From contig CAJGEA010000003.1 of the NCBI GenBank assembly GCA_904502015.1, positions 1 to 41,665 on the forward strand: a stretch of DNA of 41,665 bases, given 5' to 3'. This stretch comes from an uncultured Clostridia bacterium. Lineage in GTDB: Bacteria > Bacillota > Clostridia > Oscillospirales > CAG-272. Positions 23,901-31,535 of the stretch are shown here, in pieces. Below the pieces are notes generated by a model. That model was not told the origin of the DNA. It did no database searches and saw only the letters and a list, made by a program, of their open reading frames with translations. Positions within the stretch are counted from its first letter, which is position 1, and every line of letters begins with the position of its first letter. Position numbers and translations under genes: made by a program.

Positions 23901-26803
23901 ATGTCCGCGTTGATGCTAAGACCGAGCTGGATTCTTCCATCGCTAACCTGAAGAAGACCATCGGCGAGTGGCACTACCACACCGCCGCATCCGTTACCGA
24001 TGTGGCTAACACCTGTACCACTAACGGTTACACCGGCCGTACCGTTTGCTCCACCTGTAACTCCATCCTGAACTGGGGTACCACCTACGCTACCGGTCAC
24101 GACTATGAGCTGACCGACGGCGTTCTGGCTTGCGCTTGCGGCGAGAAGTTCAACGGCGAGAAGGACGGCGCTACCTACATTGACGGTATTGCATACGTCA
24201 ATGGCTGGTACAACGATACCTACTACTTCGTCAACGGTCAGAAGGTTACCGGCGCGATCGTGCTTGACCGTCAGGTTTACGTCTTCGGCGACGACGGCGT
24301 ATACCAGCCCGATGCTATGTACACCGGTTTCATCGATACCGCTGAGGGCAAGATGTACTTCCTGACCAACACCGACTACGTCGAGGAGTTCGTTTACATC
24401 TCGGCCGTTCCTCACTACTTTGAGAACGGTTACGTTCGCAACTGCGAGATTGAGATCAACGGTGAGACCTGCCAGTTCGTAGACGGTAAGTTTGTTGGCT
24501 GCACCACCGCTGACGTTTACAGCGCAGGTTGGGCAGGCTCTGAGTGCTTCTTCATCCACTACAAGGATGGTCGCATCGTCTTCACGGGTGAGGGCGCGAT
24601 GTTCTACCATCAGTCCAACTCTACCGTGCCGTGGGCCAATGAGAAGTTCAACATTACCAGCGTATACGTTGGTAAGGATATCACGGATATCTGCCGTTTC
24701 GCATTCGCTCACGCCTACTACATCACCAAGATCGAGATCGAGGAAGGCAGTGTTCTGGAGAAGATCGGTTATAGTGCATTCCACTACGTCAACAAGATCA
24801 AGACGCTGGTTCTGCCCGATACGGTTACCACTCTTGAGTGGCGTGCATTCAGCTACATGACCAGCCTTGAGTCGATCTATCTGCCTGATAACATGCAGTC
24901 CATGCACGCGATGGCATTTGACCATCACTCCAGCAAGCTGGTTCTTCAGGTGGCTGAGGGTACCTACGCGCATGAGTATGCAAAGCAGTACGGCTTCCTG
25001 ACCGAGCTGCGTGAGAAGGCTCCCGTTCTGCTGGGTAGCGGCAATACCGGCGATCTGAGCTGGACGCTGTACGATACCGGCGTTCTGACCATTTCCGGCA
25101 ACGGCGCAATGCCCAACTACAACTTTAACAAGAACAGTGCAAATGCGGCTCCTTGGGCGAAGCTTTCTAACTATATCGAGAAGATCGTCATTGAGTCCGG
25201 CGTTACCTCCGTGGGCGAGTTTGCCTTCTATCAGTGCACCAACCTGTCCGAGGTAGAGTTTGCTGCCAACAGCAGCCTGACCACCATCGGTAAGGGTGCG
25301 TTCGGTTACAGCAAGGCGCTGGAGACTATCACCATTCCCGCATCTGTAACCACCATTGCCAGCCATGCGTTCTACTTCTCCGACGGTCTGAAGACTGTGA
25401 ACTTTGAGGATGACAGTGCACTCGTCAGCATCGGCGACTACGCCTTCAGAGCATGCCCTGTTCTGGAGACTGTTTACATCCCTGAGTTCGTAGAGAAGCT
25501 GGGCGCAAGCCTGCTGTATCAGTCCAACAACGCTGTTCTGCAGGTAGCCGACGGTACCTACGCTTACAAGTATGCAAATACCTATGGCTACGCTGTTGAG
25601 GTAAGACCTCACACTCCTCGCGTAACTCACAGCGGCACTTGCGGTGAGAACGCTACCTGGGAGCTGTACGAGGATGGCAAGCTGGTGATCTCCGGCTTCG
25701 GTGCGATTCCCAACTACAGCTACCTGGTTAACGTATCCAATTCTGCTCCTTGGGCAAGCCTCAGAAACAAGGTTACTTCTATCGTGATCGGTAAGGACAT
25801 TACCGCGATCGGTGAGTTCAACTTCTACTCCATGACCAAGCTGACCTCGGTGACCTTCGAGGCAGGCTCCAAGCTCACGACCATCGGTAAGGGCGCATTC
25901 GGTTACAGCGACGTGCTGGAGACCATCACCATTCCCGCAACGGTTAAGACCATTGCCAGCCACGCGTTCTACTTCTCCGACGGTCTGAAGACCGTGAGCT
26001 TTGAGGATGACAGCGTGCTCGTCAGCATCGGCGACTACGCCTTCAGAGGCTGTCCCGTTCTGGAGACGGTTTACATCCCCGAGTTCGTGACCAAGCTGGG
26101 TGCAAGCCTGCTGTATCAGTCCAACAACGCTGTCCTGCAGGTAGCCGAGGGTACCTATGCACAGAAGTATGCCGACAGCTATAAGTATCCCGTAGAGCTG
26201 AGACCTCACACCCCCGTGGTGCTGAGCAGTGGTACTTGCGGCGAGAATGCTACCTGGGCATACTACGAGGATGGCAAGTTGGTCATCTCGGGCTCCGGTG
26301 CTATCGCGGATTACAGCTATCTGGCTAACGTTGCCAATTCCGCTCCTTGGGCAAGCTTGAGAGGCAAGATCACCACCATTGTGATCGGCAAGGACATCAC
26401 CTCCATCGGTGAGTTCAACTTCTACTCCATGACGGCTCTGACCTCCGTGGTATTTGAGGAAGGCTCCAAGCTGGAGACGATCGGTAAGGGCGCATTCGGT
26501 TATAGCAAGGTGCTGGAGACCGTAACCATTCCCGCATCCGTCAAGACCATTTCCGCTTACGCGTTCTACTTCTCGTCGGCCCTGAAGACTGTAAACTTCG
26601 AGGCAGGCAGCCAGCTTACCACCATTGGTGATTATGCGTTCAGAAACTGCACCGCACTGACGAACGTATACATTCCCAACGGTGTATCCTCCATCGGCGC
26701 ATCTGTCTTCTATGCCTGCGGTCAGGTAAATGCAAACGTAGTGAACAACTCCTATGCACACCGCTACATGAGCAAATACGGATACGCCGTAACCACCCGC
26801 TAA
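20975..26803 (+). CDS. Second giant secreted phosphodiester glycosidase / BspA-LRR protein, paralogue of the preceding one
   Basis: 1942 aa with the same plan as its neighbour. A signal peptide (1 to about 28, ending VLAFA) is followed by a NAGPA domain (about 40-290) with RSTVGVKANGDVVLMVADG (from about 202) and ELDGGGSA (from about 248), an Ig-like part, a beta-sandwich region starting near 470 (ILFNFEGGEEDAKYWGDYFD), Ig-like and cohesin-like parts, a CxxC motif, a choline-binding-like block (VNGWYNDTYYFVNGQKVTG, near 1075) and BspA-type LRR modules from about 1215 to the end. AAAGGAG precedes the ATG. The N-terminal enzyme parts differ clearly from gene 1 while the C-terminal modules are close to identical in places, which suggests two substrate specificities on a shared binding part. 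No covalent wall-anchor motif is visible. Location after LicD and its companions suggests it acts on phosphodiester-containing glycan. Confidence 0.9.
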   Translation: MNRSAFTRVLAFVLCAVMVMGMLPVLAFAADDFSLTIASTKTSALAPGVQEQEVVAYDANGDRIVYYAITANVATNSDVQVKANYQNNDNTGNWGKATVIEQANAATEKRGYNVVATTNAAYYNVSTGQPTGAFFMEGVNINGNAMGDQKPFFAILKDGTAMIGKQGTFSQYADQVQEAVGGWTMLVWDGEIVNNGTSKYPRSTVGVKANGDVVLMVADGNQKPYSAGLTYREQAEVMLNLGCVAAVELDGGGSATYAAKLEGTDELVIRNSCCDGTVRSVSNTLMVISTAVADGTFDHANLATDYVFYAPHSKVQINATGADKSGYPAEIPEGAGWVLSDDSFGTVANGEFVSNGKLGTVTVSMTVDGKIVGSTDVTVVNATSIAFGAEEKMIPYGKPSDFTVTALYNGADMYTSPDAYNFVCTAGSMNGFIYTAPEEGAGATATVTATYKYDSSVASDSIAVSFGKGSDILFNFEGGEEDAKYWGDYFDMVEAEKNGEYTNGYSPIYETANGIGSNKVEQGIHENVFLATKENGHVYSGDYSLAYTVDYRYSTAHANWQYAYLYYWGDPITLLDTEKGIAGTRLGMWMYIPEEAVGSCARFAYTYKTATGALSTAYLYFTYMYVEKGFSKLTSEKIPEAGWAYVYVDMKQISNTYVSTSYYKDENGNLTRAAESNYAPAFIQFIVSSSATGAEKVTFYIDDITLDYSDAVDDRDMPIISDPLILEDQDSFAIDGRTLNYNTITVTASAAEDTSRGTNFTGLNEATAQVYIDGHKVSTKFAAGKISATGIKLPNGTHDITFEIADKQGNYTKLTRQIVIAAESEAPTVTLTGVPVGVKTDGKLYTGGQYNMLLNTDKVEGIDSVNFKLWLNSASEWALDEMMVLDGFKVEYVLDENSCTADITVTRVDSDATGAATLVTIPVYAWSWNEELGGHDASTQWNSKGCAPQITVSYKVKYGNVEYTEEYDVDVAGFSNVRVDAKTELDSSIANLKKTIGEWHYHTAASVTDVANTCTTNGYTGRTVCSTCNSILNWGTTYATGHDYELTDGVLACACGEKFNGEKDGATYIDGIAYVNGWYNDTYYFVNGQKVTGAIVLDRQVYVFGDDGVYQPDAMYTGFIDTAEGKMYFLTNTDYVEEFVYISAVPHYFENGYVRNCEIEINGETCQFVDGKFVGCTTADVYSAGWAGSECFFIHYKDGRIVFTGEGAMFYHQSNSTVPWANEKFNITSVYVGKDITDICRFAFAHAYYITKIEIEEGSVLEKIGYSAFHYVNKIKTLVLPDTVTTLEWRAFSYMTSLESIYLPDNMQSMHAMAFDHHSSKLVLQVAEGTYAHEYAKQYGFLTELREKAPVLLGSGNTGDLSWTLYDTGVLTISGNGAMPNYNFNKNSANAAPWAKLSNYIEKIVIESGVTSVGEFAFYQCTNLSEVEFAANSSLTTIGKGAFGYSKALETITIPASVTTIASHAFYFSDGLKTVNFEDDSALVSIGDYAFRACPVLETVYIPEFVEKLGASLLYQSNNAVLQVADGTYAYKYANTYGYAVEVRPHTPRVTHSGTCGENATWELYEDGKLVISGFGAIPNYSYLVNVSNSAPWASLRNKVTSIVIGKDITAIGEFNFYSMTKLTSVTFEAGSKLTTIGKGAFGYSDVLETITIPATVKTIASHAFYFSDGLKTVSFEDDSVLVSIGDYAFRGCPVLETVYIPEFVTKLGASLLYQSNNAVLQVAEGTYAQKYADSYKYPVELRPHTPVVLSSGTCGENATWAYYEDGKLVISGSGAIADYSYLANVANSAPWASLRGKITTIVIGKDITSIGEFNFYSMTALTSVVFEEGSKLETIGKGAFGYSKVLETVTIPASVKTISAYAFYFSSALKTVNFEAGSQLTTIGDYAFRNCTALTNVYIPNGVSSIGASVFYACGQVNANVVNNSYAHRYMSKYGYAVTTR
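25015..26800 (+). repeat. Three tandem ~595-bp coding modules
   Basis: Modules begin near 25015, 25610 and 26204 (spacing 594-595 bp), with a diverged first copy near 24525. The stretch 25800-26088 matches 19626-19914 of giant gene 1 with about six mismatches by eye. Confidence 0.85.
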
Positions 26804-26814
26804 TTATCCCATAC

Positions 26815-26849
26815 CCCCGCGGAGTCGGTGCTTCGCCGACTCCGCGGGG
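26815..26849 (+). terminator. Perfect hairpin after giant gene 2
   Basis: CCCCGCGGAGTCGG (26815-26828) pairs with CCGACTCCGCGGGG (26836-26849), loop TGCTTCG. It shares GGAGTCGG/CCGACTCC with the hairpin at 20642-20669. No T run follows. Confidence 0.6.
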
Positions 26850-26888
26850 ATGGCTGTAAGGCGTGCCTGTGAAAGGCACGGGCACGTT

Positions 26889-26947
26889 TTGCAGCCGAAA
26901 TTCATGTCCTTTGTCTTAGATATAAAGGACGTGAATTTCGGTTGCAA
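26889..26947. repeat. Long inverted repeat, copy B
   Basis: The arms at 26889-26912 and 26924-26947 pair over 24 positions (22 Watson-Crick and two G-U in RNA) around an 11-base loop. The outer TTGCAGCCGAAA is shared with copy A (20712-20775), but the inner arm sequence differs. Confidence 0.75.
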
Positions 26948-26985
26948 GGAAGAAATCATCCAACGATATACGGAGGGAAGTATAT

Positions 26986-27792
26986 ATGAAACTACAGGTT
27001 TTGGTTGTATCTATGCATCAAAGCGATTTTTCTTTGGTGGATAAGATGAATATCCGAACCAATGCCGTTATCGCCAATCAAACGTCATATAATGGATTCG
27101 AAGAAAAAGAGTATGAGTTTGGAACCGTCAAAATGATCTCTACCGCGACGCGCGGTGTGGGATTAAACCGAAATATTGCCCTGCTTGCCTCCGAGGCGGA
27201 TATTCTTTTGTTCTCGGATGATGATATGCGTTATTATGACGGTGCCTTGAACGGCGTTTCAGAGGCGTTTGCCAACAATCCCCGTGCCGACGTCATCATT
27301 TTCAGCACCGATATCACTCGCGACGGCGAGATCATTCAGCGAAAGTACAACAAGAAAAAGCGGGCACGCATGTGGAATGCCATGAAGCACGGGACGTATG
27401 CCGTTGCGATTCGCAGGCGTGCCCTCATTCAGGCAAACCTGAAATTCAACGAGCTGTTCGGTGGAGGATGCCCTTTTTCCTGCGGCGAGGATTCGCTTTT
27501 TATCAAAGCCTGTCTGGACCGCTCTCTGAGGGTGTATACCGATCCGTACGTGCTGGGTACCTGCTGTAAGGATGCCTCCTCATGGTTTACGGGATACAAT
27601 GAGAAATACTTGTACGACAAGGGCGTTTTGTATAGCTATCTGTTTCCCGTGCTCAAGCACGCTGTGGCCGTGTATTACGGCTTTCGCTTGAGGCGAAAAA
27701 CCAAAATGTCGGCTCGGAAAAACATTCGGATGATCCTCACGGGGATCAAAAATGCGAAAAAATTACTGCCTTACAGCGAGGCCGTGCGCTGA
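26986..27792 (+). CDS. Glycosyltransferase family 2-like protein
   Basis: 268 aa. It has a GT-A type core: an N-terminal LQVLVVSMHQSD, then the aspartate motif LLFSDDDMRYYDG (about 76-88) and CGEDSLFIKACL (about 166-177), the ED acceptor-side motif of family 2. It looks divergent, since the usual PxYN opening is missing. GGAGGG precedes the ATG at 26986. The C-terminal 60 residues are basic (RLRRKTK, ARKNIR) and may touch the membrane. It probably adds one sugar of the repeat unit. It follows the second giant gene by 180 bases, which hold only the hairpins. Confidence 0.85.
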   Translation: MKLQVLVVSMHQSDFSLVDKMNIRTNAVIANQTSYNGFEEKEYEFGTVKMISTATRGVGLNRNIALLASEADILLFSDDDMRYYDGALNGVSEAFANNPRADVIIFSTDITRDGEIIQRKYNKKKRARMWNAMKHGTYAVAIRRRALIQANLKFNELFGGGCPFSCGEDSLFIKACLDRSLRVYTDPYVLGTCCKDASSWFTGYNEKYLYDKGVLYSYLFPVLKHAVAVYYGFRLRRKTKMSARKNIRMILTGIKNAKKLLPYSEAVR

Positions 27793-27795
27793 AGT

Positions 27796-27837
27796 CGTTT
27801 ACCGTTTACCGTTCATCGTTTATCGTTTATCGTTTAT
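27796..27837. repeat. Heptanucleotide tandem repeat CGTTTA(T/C), six copies
   Basis: Six back-to-back heptamers: CGTTTAC twice, CGTTCAT, then CGTTTAT three times, directly after the stop of the GT2 gene and 22 bases before the next start codon. The unit length is not a multiple of three. Confidence 0.9.
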
Positions 27838-27859
27838 ATTGAAGAAAGGGGAGGGGCCT

Positions 27860-29065
27860 ATGCAATACGGGATGGTATCAGTCCTCATACCGCGGGAATA
27901 CGAGGAGACGTTTCGCGCCTGCGCCAAAAGCACCATGCAGGATGCCGCAAATGCGTTGCAGTGGAATTTGTACCGCGGCTTGTGTGAAAACCTTGGTCAG
28001 GATATTCCGCTCTTTAACACGTTGCCTTGTGGTAGCTATCCACAATACTACACCCGCCCGTTCATCCCTCGGTTTTCCTTCGGATCCCACGGACATAACC
28101 TGGCTTTTTGTAACGTCAAGTTGATCCGCAATTACTTTAAAACCAGGACCATAAAGAAGGCGTTGAGGAAATGGTGTAAGTCTGACACCGAGGAAAAAAC
28201 CTTATTCGTGTATACCATTTCACAGCCGCTTTTGTCTGCGGTTGCCGCTGTAAAAAGGGAATTCCCCCATCTCAGAGTTTGTGCCATTGTGGCCGATCTG
28301 CCCAATATGTCCAACCTTTCCTCCAAGCAAGGTCGGTTGCTGCGGCTCTTTTCGGCACGTAAAGCGAAGGAGTCCTATTCGCTTTTATCTTCGGTAGACG
28401 CCTTCGTGCTTCTGACCCGTCACATGGCCGACTATATGCAGATCACGCAGCCGTTTTGCGTCATGGAGGGTATTGCTCCCGATGCACCCTCGGTTGAAGC
28501 ACAACCCAAATCGGAGGGCATGGAGGGCGAAAAGATTATTCTGTATACGGGGACGTTGCACCGTAAATTTGGCGTACTGCACTTGCTGGAGGCTTTTCGG
28601 AAGGTGTCAGACCTCCGTGCACGCTTGGTGATCTGTGGCATTGGTGACAGCGAGGCCGAGATCCGAGAGGCAAGTCGGCAGGATTCTCGAATTGATTTTC
28701 GCGGTCAGCTTCGCCGCGAGGAGGTCTTGGCTCTCCAAAAACAAGCAACCGTACTCGTAAATCCACGGTTGAATAACGAGGAATTTACGAAGTACAGCTT
28801 CCCATCGAAAACGATGGAATATCTGGCTTCGGGCGTGCCCGTGATCGCGTACAAGCTGGACGGTATTCCCGACGAATACGATGCGTACTTGACCTATCCC
28901 AAGGATGATACCGTGGAAGCACTCACGTCAGCCATAGAATCCGTTTGCTCAATGGATAACCAAGCAAGACAGGATCTGGGTACGTCAGGAAGAAATTACG
29001 TTCTGACGCATAAAAATGCCTTGGCACAAACCAAGCGCATATTGGATTTCCTCGGCACCCTATAA
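27860..29065 (+). CDS. Glycosyltransferase family 4
   Basis: 401 aa, GT-B fold. The C-terminal half carries ILYTGTLHRKFGVLHLLEAF (about 231-250), LVICGIGDSEAEI and the nucleotide-binding E..KYSFPSKTMEYLASGVPV (about 307-327), i.e. the family-4 EX7E region. The N-terminal half is divergent. The ATG at 27860 follows GAAAGGGGAGG. An in-frame opening extends back through the heptamer repeat into the GT2 gene but has no ribosome site. It probably transfers a sugar to the lipid-linked oligosaccharide on the cytoplasmic face. Confidence 0.9.
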   Translation: MQYGMVSVLIPREYEETFRACAKSTMQDAANALQWNLYRGLCENLGQDIPLFNTLPCGSYPQYYTRPFIPRFSFGSHGHNLAFCNVKLIRNYFKTRTIKKALRKWCKSDTEEKTLFVYTISQPLLSAVAAVKREFPHLRVCAIVADLPNMSNLSSKQGRLLRLFSARKAKESYSLLSSVDAFVLLTRHMADYMQITQPFCVMEGIAPDAPSVEAQPKSEGMEGEKIILYTGTLHRKFGVLHLLEAFRKVSDLRARLVICGIGDSEAEIREASRQDSRIDFRGQLRREEVLALQKQATVLVNPRLNNEEFTKYSFPSKTMEYLASGVPVIAYKLDGIPDEYDAYLTYPKDDTVEALTSAIESVCSMDNQARQDLGTSGRNYVLTHKNALAQTKRILDFLGTL

Positions 29066-29091
29066 TACCCCATCATAAAGGAGATGGTACC

Positions 29092-30318
29092 TTGTCCCGC
29101 CTATATTTTACCTATAAAGGTCGTTTTACTCTACAGGATTTCTTAAACCTTCTCGTGACGGTCTTCCTGTTCATGGCGTTTATGAATTTCGTGACGCGAA
29201 ATTACTATTGGCTGTTTTTCGCGTTTGCGTTTTTTGCGATCACGCCTAAACGGACGGTCATGCTGAATTTTTCGGTGTTGTTTTTGCTGATCCTGGGTGT
29301 TTCCATGCTAATATTCGATCCGAGCAGTCGGAACAGCGTTACAAACATATTAAAGCCGTTCGTTTTTTTCATGGCGTACACCATTGGAACGGGCCTTGTG
29401 TCGGACGTAGATGACGGTCAAGCCGCTGCGTTGCGCGTAGAGAAAATCATATATACCTGCGCATTAGGTTTTTTTGCCCACTATTTATTGAATTTCATCA
29501 GTAACGCAGGTTCTTTGCAGCGTAACACCATCGATTTCTGGACAAACGAGATATTAAGTGCTACCGGGCAGGCGAGCCTGGCGTGTATCTGTGTTGCGGT
29601 TGCTATTGCAGACCTGTTTTCCAATACCACCATTAAAAGACGAATCACCGCAGTCGTTCTGCTGATTGTTGTTATAGCCTATAACCTGATTTTGGCAGGC
29701 AGAACGCTGCTGCTTTTGATTGCCATTCTGTTTTTGTTTGCGCTGACATTCAGAAGTATTTACTATAAGAAGACGGCGATCAAGAGCGTTTTGGTAACTA
29801 TTGTGCTTCTTACTATCCTGTTGGTTCTCTATAACCTGGATGTGTTCAATATCAAAAGCACGATTGAAGAATCCAATTTCTACCTTCGCTTCTTCGGTAA
29901 GGGAGGCTTTGATATTACCGAGGATCCGAGATTTGAGTATAAGCAGTTGTACCTGGAGCATCTTTGGGAGTATCCGTTTGGAGGCTTGCATATCCGAACG
30001 ATGTATTCCCACTATGCGCACGACCTGTATTTGGATACCTACGATCAGTACGGTGTAGTGGTGTTTATGGCGACCGTTGCGTATATCATATCCTCAATCA
30101 TTCGCCTCATCAAGGCACTCCGCCATCCCATGCTGTCTTTCCGTACCAAGCAGCTCGTGCTCTGCATATACGTTTTGTTAAATATCCAGTTCTGGTTGGA
30201 GCCCGTCATGGCGGGAATGCCGTTCTTGCTGGTTGCGTACTGCTTGATTGACGGTGTCATGTCACGATTCCTGGCTAATCAGTCAAGGTATGCATACGCG
30301 AGCGGAGGGGACGTATGA
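29092..30318 (+). CDS. Wzy-like polysaccharide polymerase / O-antigen ligase family protein
   Basis: 408 aa, mostly membrane helices (about ten), with a large extracytoplasmic loop near residues 260-315 (ESNFYLRFFGKGGFDITEDP, then YPFGGLH). This topology and loop are typical of Wzy polymerases and WaaL-like ligases, which join repeat units on the outer side of the membrane. The start is a TTG at 29092, eight bases after AAAGGAG; no ATG in frame fits. It sits between GT4 genes, as polymerases often do, and overlaps the next gene by four bases (ATGA). Polymerase is preferred over ligase because a flippase and starter transferase are in the same locus. Confidence 0.85.
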   Translation: MSRLYFTYKGRFTLQDFLNLLVTVFLFMAFMNFVTRNYYWLFFAFAFFAITPKRTVMLNFSVLFLLILGVSMLIFDPSSRNSVTNILKPFVFFMAYTIGTGLVSDVDDGQAAALRVEKIIYTCALGFFAHYLLNFISNAGSLQRNTIDFWTNEILSATGQASLACICVAVAIADLFSNTTIKRRITAVVLLIVVIAYNLILAGRTLLLLIAILFLFALTFRSIYYKKTAIKSVLVTIVLLTILLVLYNLDVFNIKSTIEESNFYLRFFGKGGFDITEDPRFEYKQLYLEHLWEYPFGGLHIRTMYSHYAHDLYLDTYDQYGVVVFMATVAYIISSIIRLIKALRHPMLSFRTKQLVLCIYVLLNIQFWLEPVMAGMPFLLVAYCLIDGVMSRFLANQSRYAYASGGDV

Positions 30319-31535
30319 AAATTGCGCAGATCAATATGACTCACCGTGGCAGCACGGGAAGAATCATGCTTCAGATTGCGGATACCGCGCGAAAAAAAGG
30401 GCATGAGGCGAAAACCTACGCGCCCATTCTGTTCTCGCGGTTCGGCAAGCAAACGCCGCTGTCAGCCCCCGATCATTTTACGTGGGGAACCGTTGCAGAG
30501 AGTGCGTTTCATTACTATGCAGGAAGCGTTTTGGGGAGAAACGGTTGCTTTTCCCGTAGGGGAACGAAAAAATTGCTACAGCAATTGGATCGCTTTCAGC
30601 CCGACGTGATCCATCTGCATAATCTGCACAATTTCTGCATCAATCTGCCCATGCTTTTCCGCTACGTAAAAGAAAAAAAGATTCGCGTGGTATGGACGCT
30701 GCACGATTGTTGGCCGTTCACAGGGCATTGCCCGCATTTTCAACTGACGCGGTGCGAAAAATGGAAAAGCGGATGCTACCATTGCCCCGGCCACCGCTCG
30801 TATCCGAAAAGCTACGTGGACGACAGCCGCCGCATGTACCGATTGAAAAGGGAATGGTTTACGGGTGTTGAGGATTTGACACTCGTGACTCCCTCGCAGT
30901 GGCTCGCTGACTTGACTCGGCAGTCTTTTCTTGGCGAGTACCCCGTGAGGGTGATTCACAATGGAGTCGATCTCTCGGTGTTCAAGCCGTCGGAGAGTGA
31001 TTTCAAAGCGCAATACCGATGCGAGGACAAAAAAATCGTGCTCGGTGTCGCCTTCGGATGGAGCGAGCGGAAGGGGTTGGACGTTTTCAAGGATCTTTCC
31101 ACACGCCTGAGCGACGATTATCGGATCGTTCTGGTTGGAACCAATGAACGGATGGACGCAGAGCTTCCGTCCAATATCATATCCATCCATCGCACCGAAA
31201 GCCAAGCGGAATTGGCCAACGTCTATACGGCCGCCGACGTTCTGGTGAATCCCACGAGGGAGGATACCTTTCCCACCGTCAACATGGAGGCATTGGCGTG
31301 CGGCACGCCCGTCATTACGTTCTGCACGGGGGGAAGCCCTGAGATCCCCGACGCCTCGTGCGGCGCCGTCGTGGATTGCAACGATATTGACGCGATGGAG
31401 CGCGAGATACGCCGTGCTTGTACCGAGAAATTATATACGTGCGAGGCGTGCGTGTCGCGCGCGCGTCTGTTCGATATGAATGATAAATTTAAGGAGTACG
31501 TGGAGTTGTATGAAGATCGTACACATTGCCCCTAA
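30315..31535 (+). CDS. Glycosyltransferase family 4
   Basis: 406 aa. The N-terminal half has VIHLHNLHNFCINLPMLF and VVWTLHDCWPFTGHCPHFQ (about 96-140), blocks common in GT4 enzymes acting on polysaccharide repeat units; C and H residues follow (CEKWKSGCYHCPGH) in the family's cysteine-rich insert. The C-terminal half holds VNPTREDTFPTVNMEALACG (about 311-330), the nucleotide-sugar-binding region. Its ATG lies inside the stop of the polymerase gene and its end overlaps the next gene by 26 bases, so all three are likely translated together. Confidence 0.92.
   Translation: MKIAQINMTHRGSTGRIMLQIADTARKKGHEAKTYAPILFSRFGKQTPLSAPDHFTWGTVAESAFHYYAGSVLGRNGCFSRRGTKKLLQQLDRFQPDVIHLHNLHNFCINLPMLFRYVKEKKIRVVWTLHDCWPFTGHCPHFQLTRCEKWKSGCYHCPGHRSYPKSYVDDSRRMYRLKREWFTGVEDLTLVTPSQWLADLTRQSFLGEYPVRVIHNGVDLSVFKPSESDFKAQYRCEDKKIVLGVAFGWSERKGLDVFKDLSTRLSDDYRIVLVGTNERMDAELPSNIISIHRTESQAELANVYTAADVLVNPTREDTFPTVNMEALACGTPVITFCTGGSPEIPDASCGAVVDCNDIDAMEREIRRACTEKLYTCEACVSRARLFDMNDKFKEYVELYEDRTHCP

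Noticed and set aside
20957..26761. 1934-aa open frame on the minus strand covering nearly all of giant gene 2
   Set aside because: Same reason: a shadow of the repetitive, strongly biased plus-strand coding sequence. The length is striking but the protein character is poor.
18850..26800. Mobile element or duplication artefact behind the repeated LRR modules
   Set aside because: The repeats are in frame, keep the LRR_5 pattern and are flanked by no transposase or terminal repeats. Module duplication and gene conversion explain them better.
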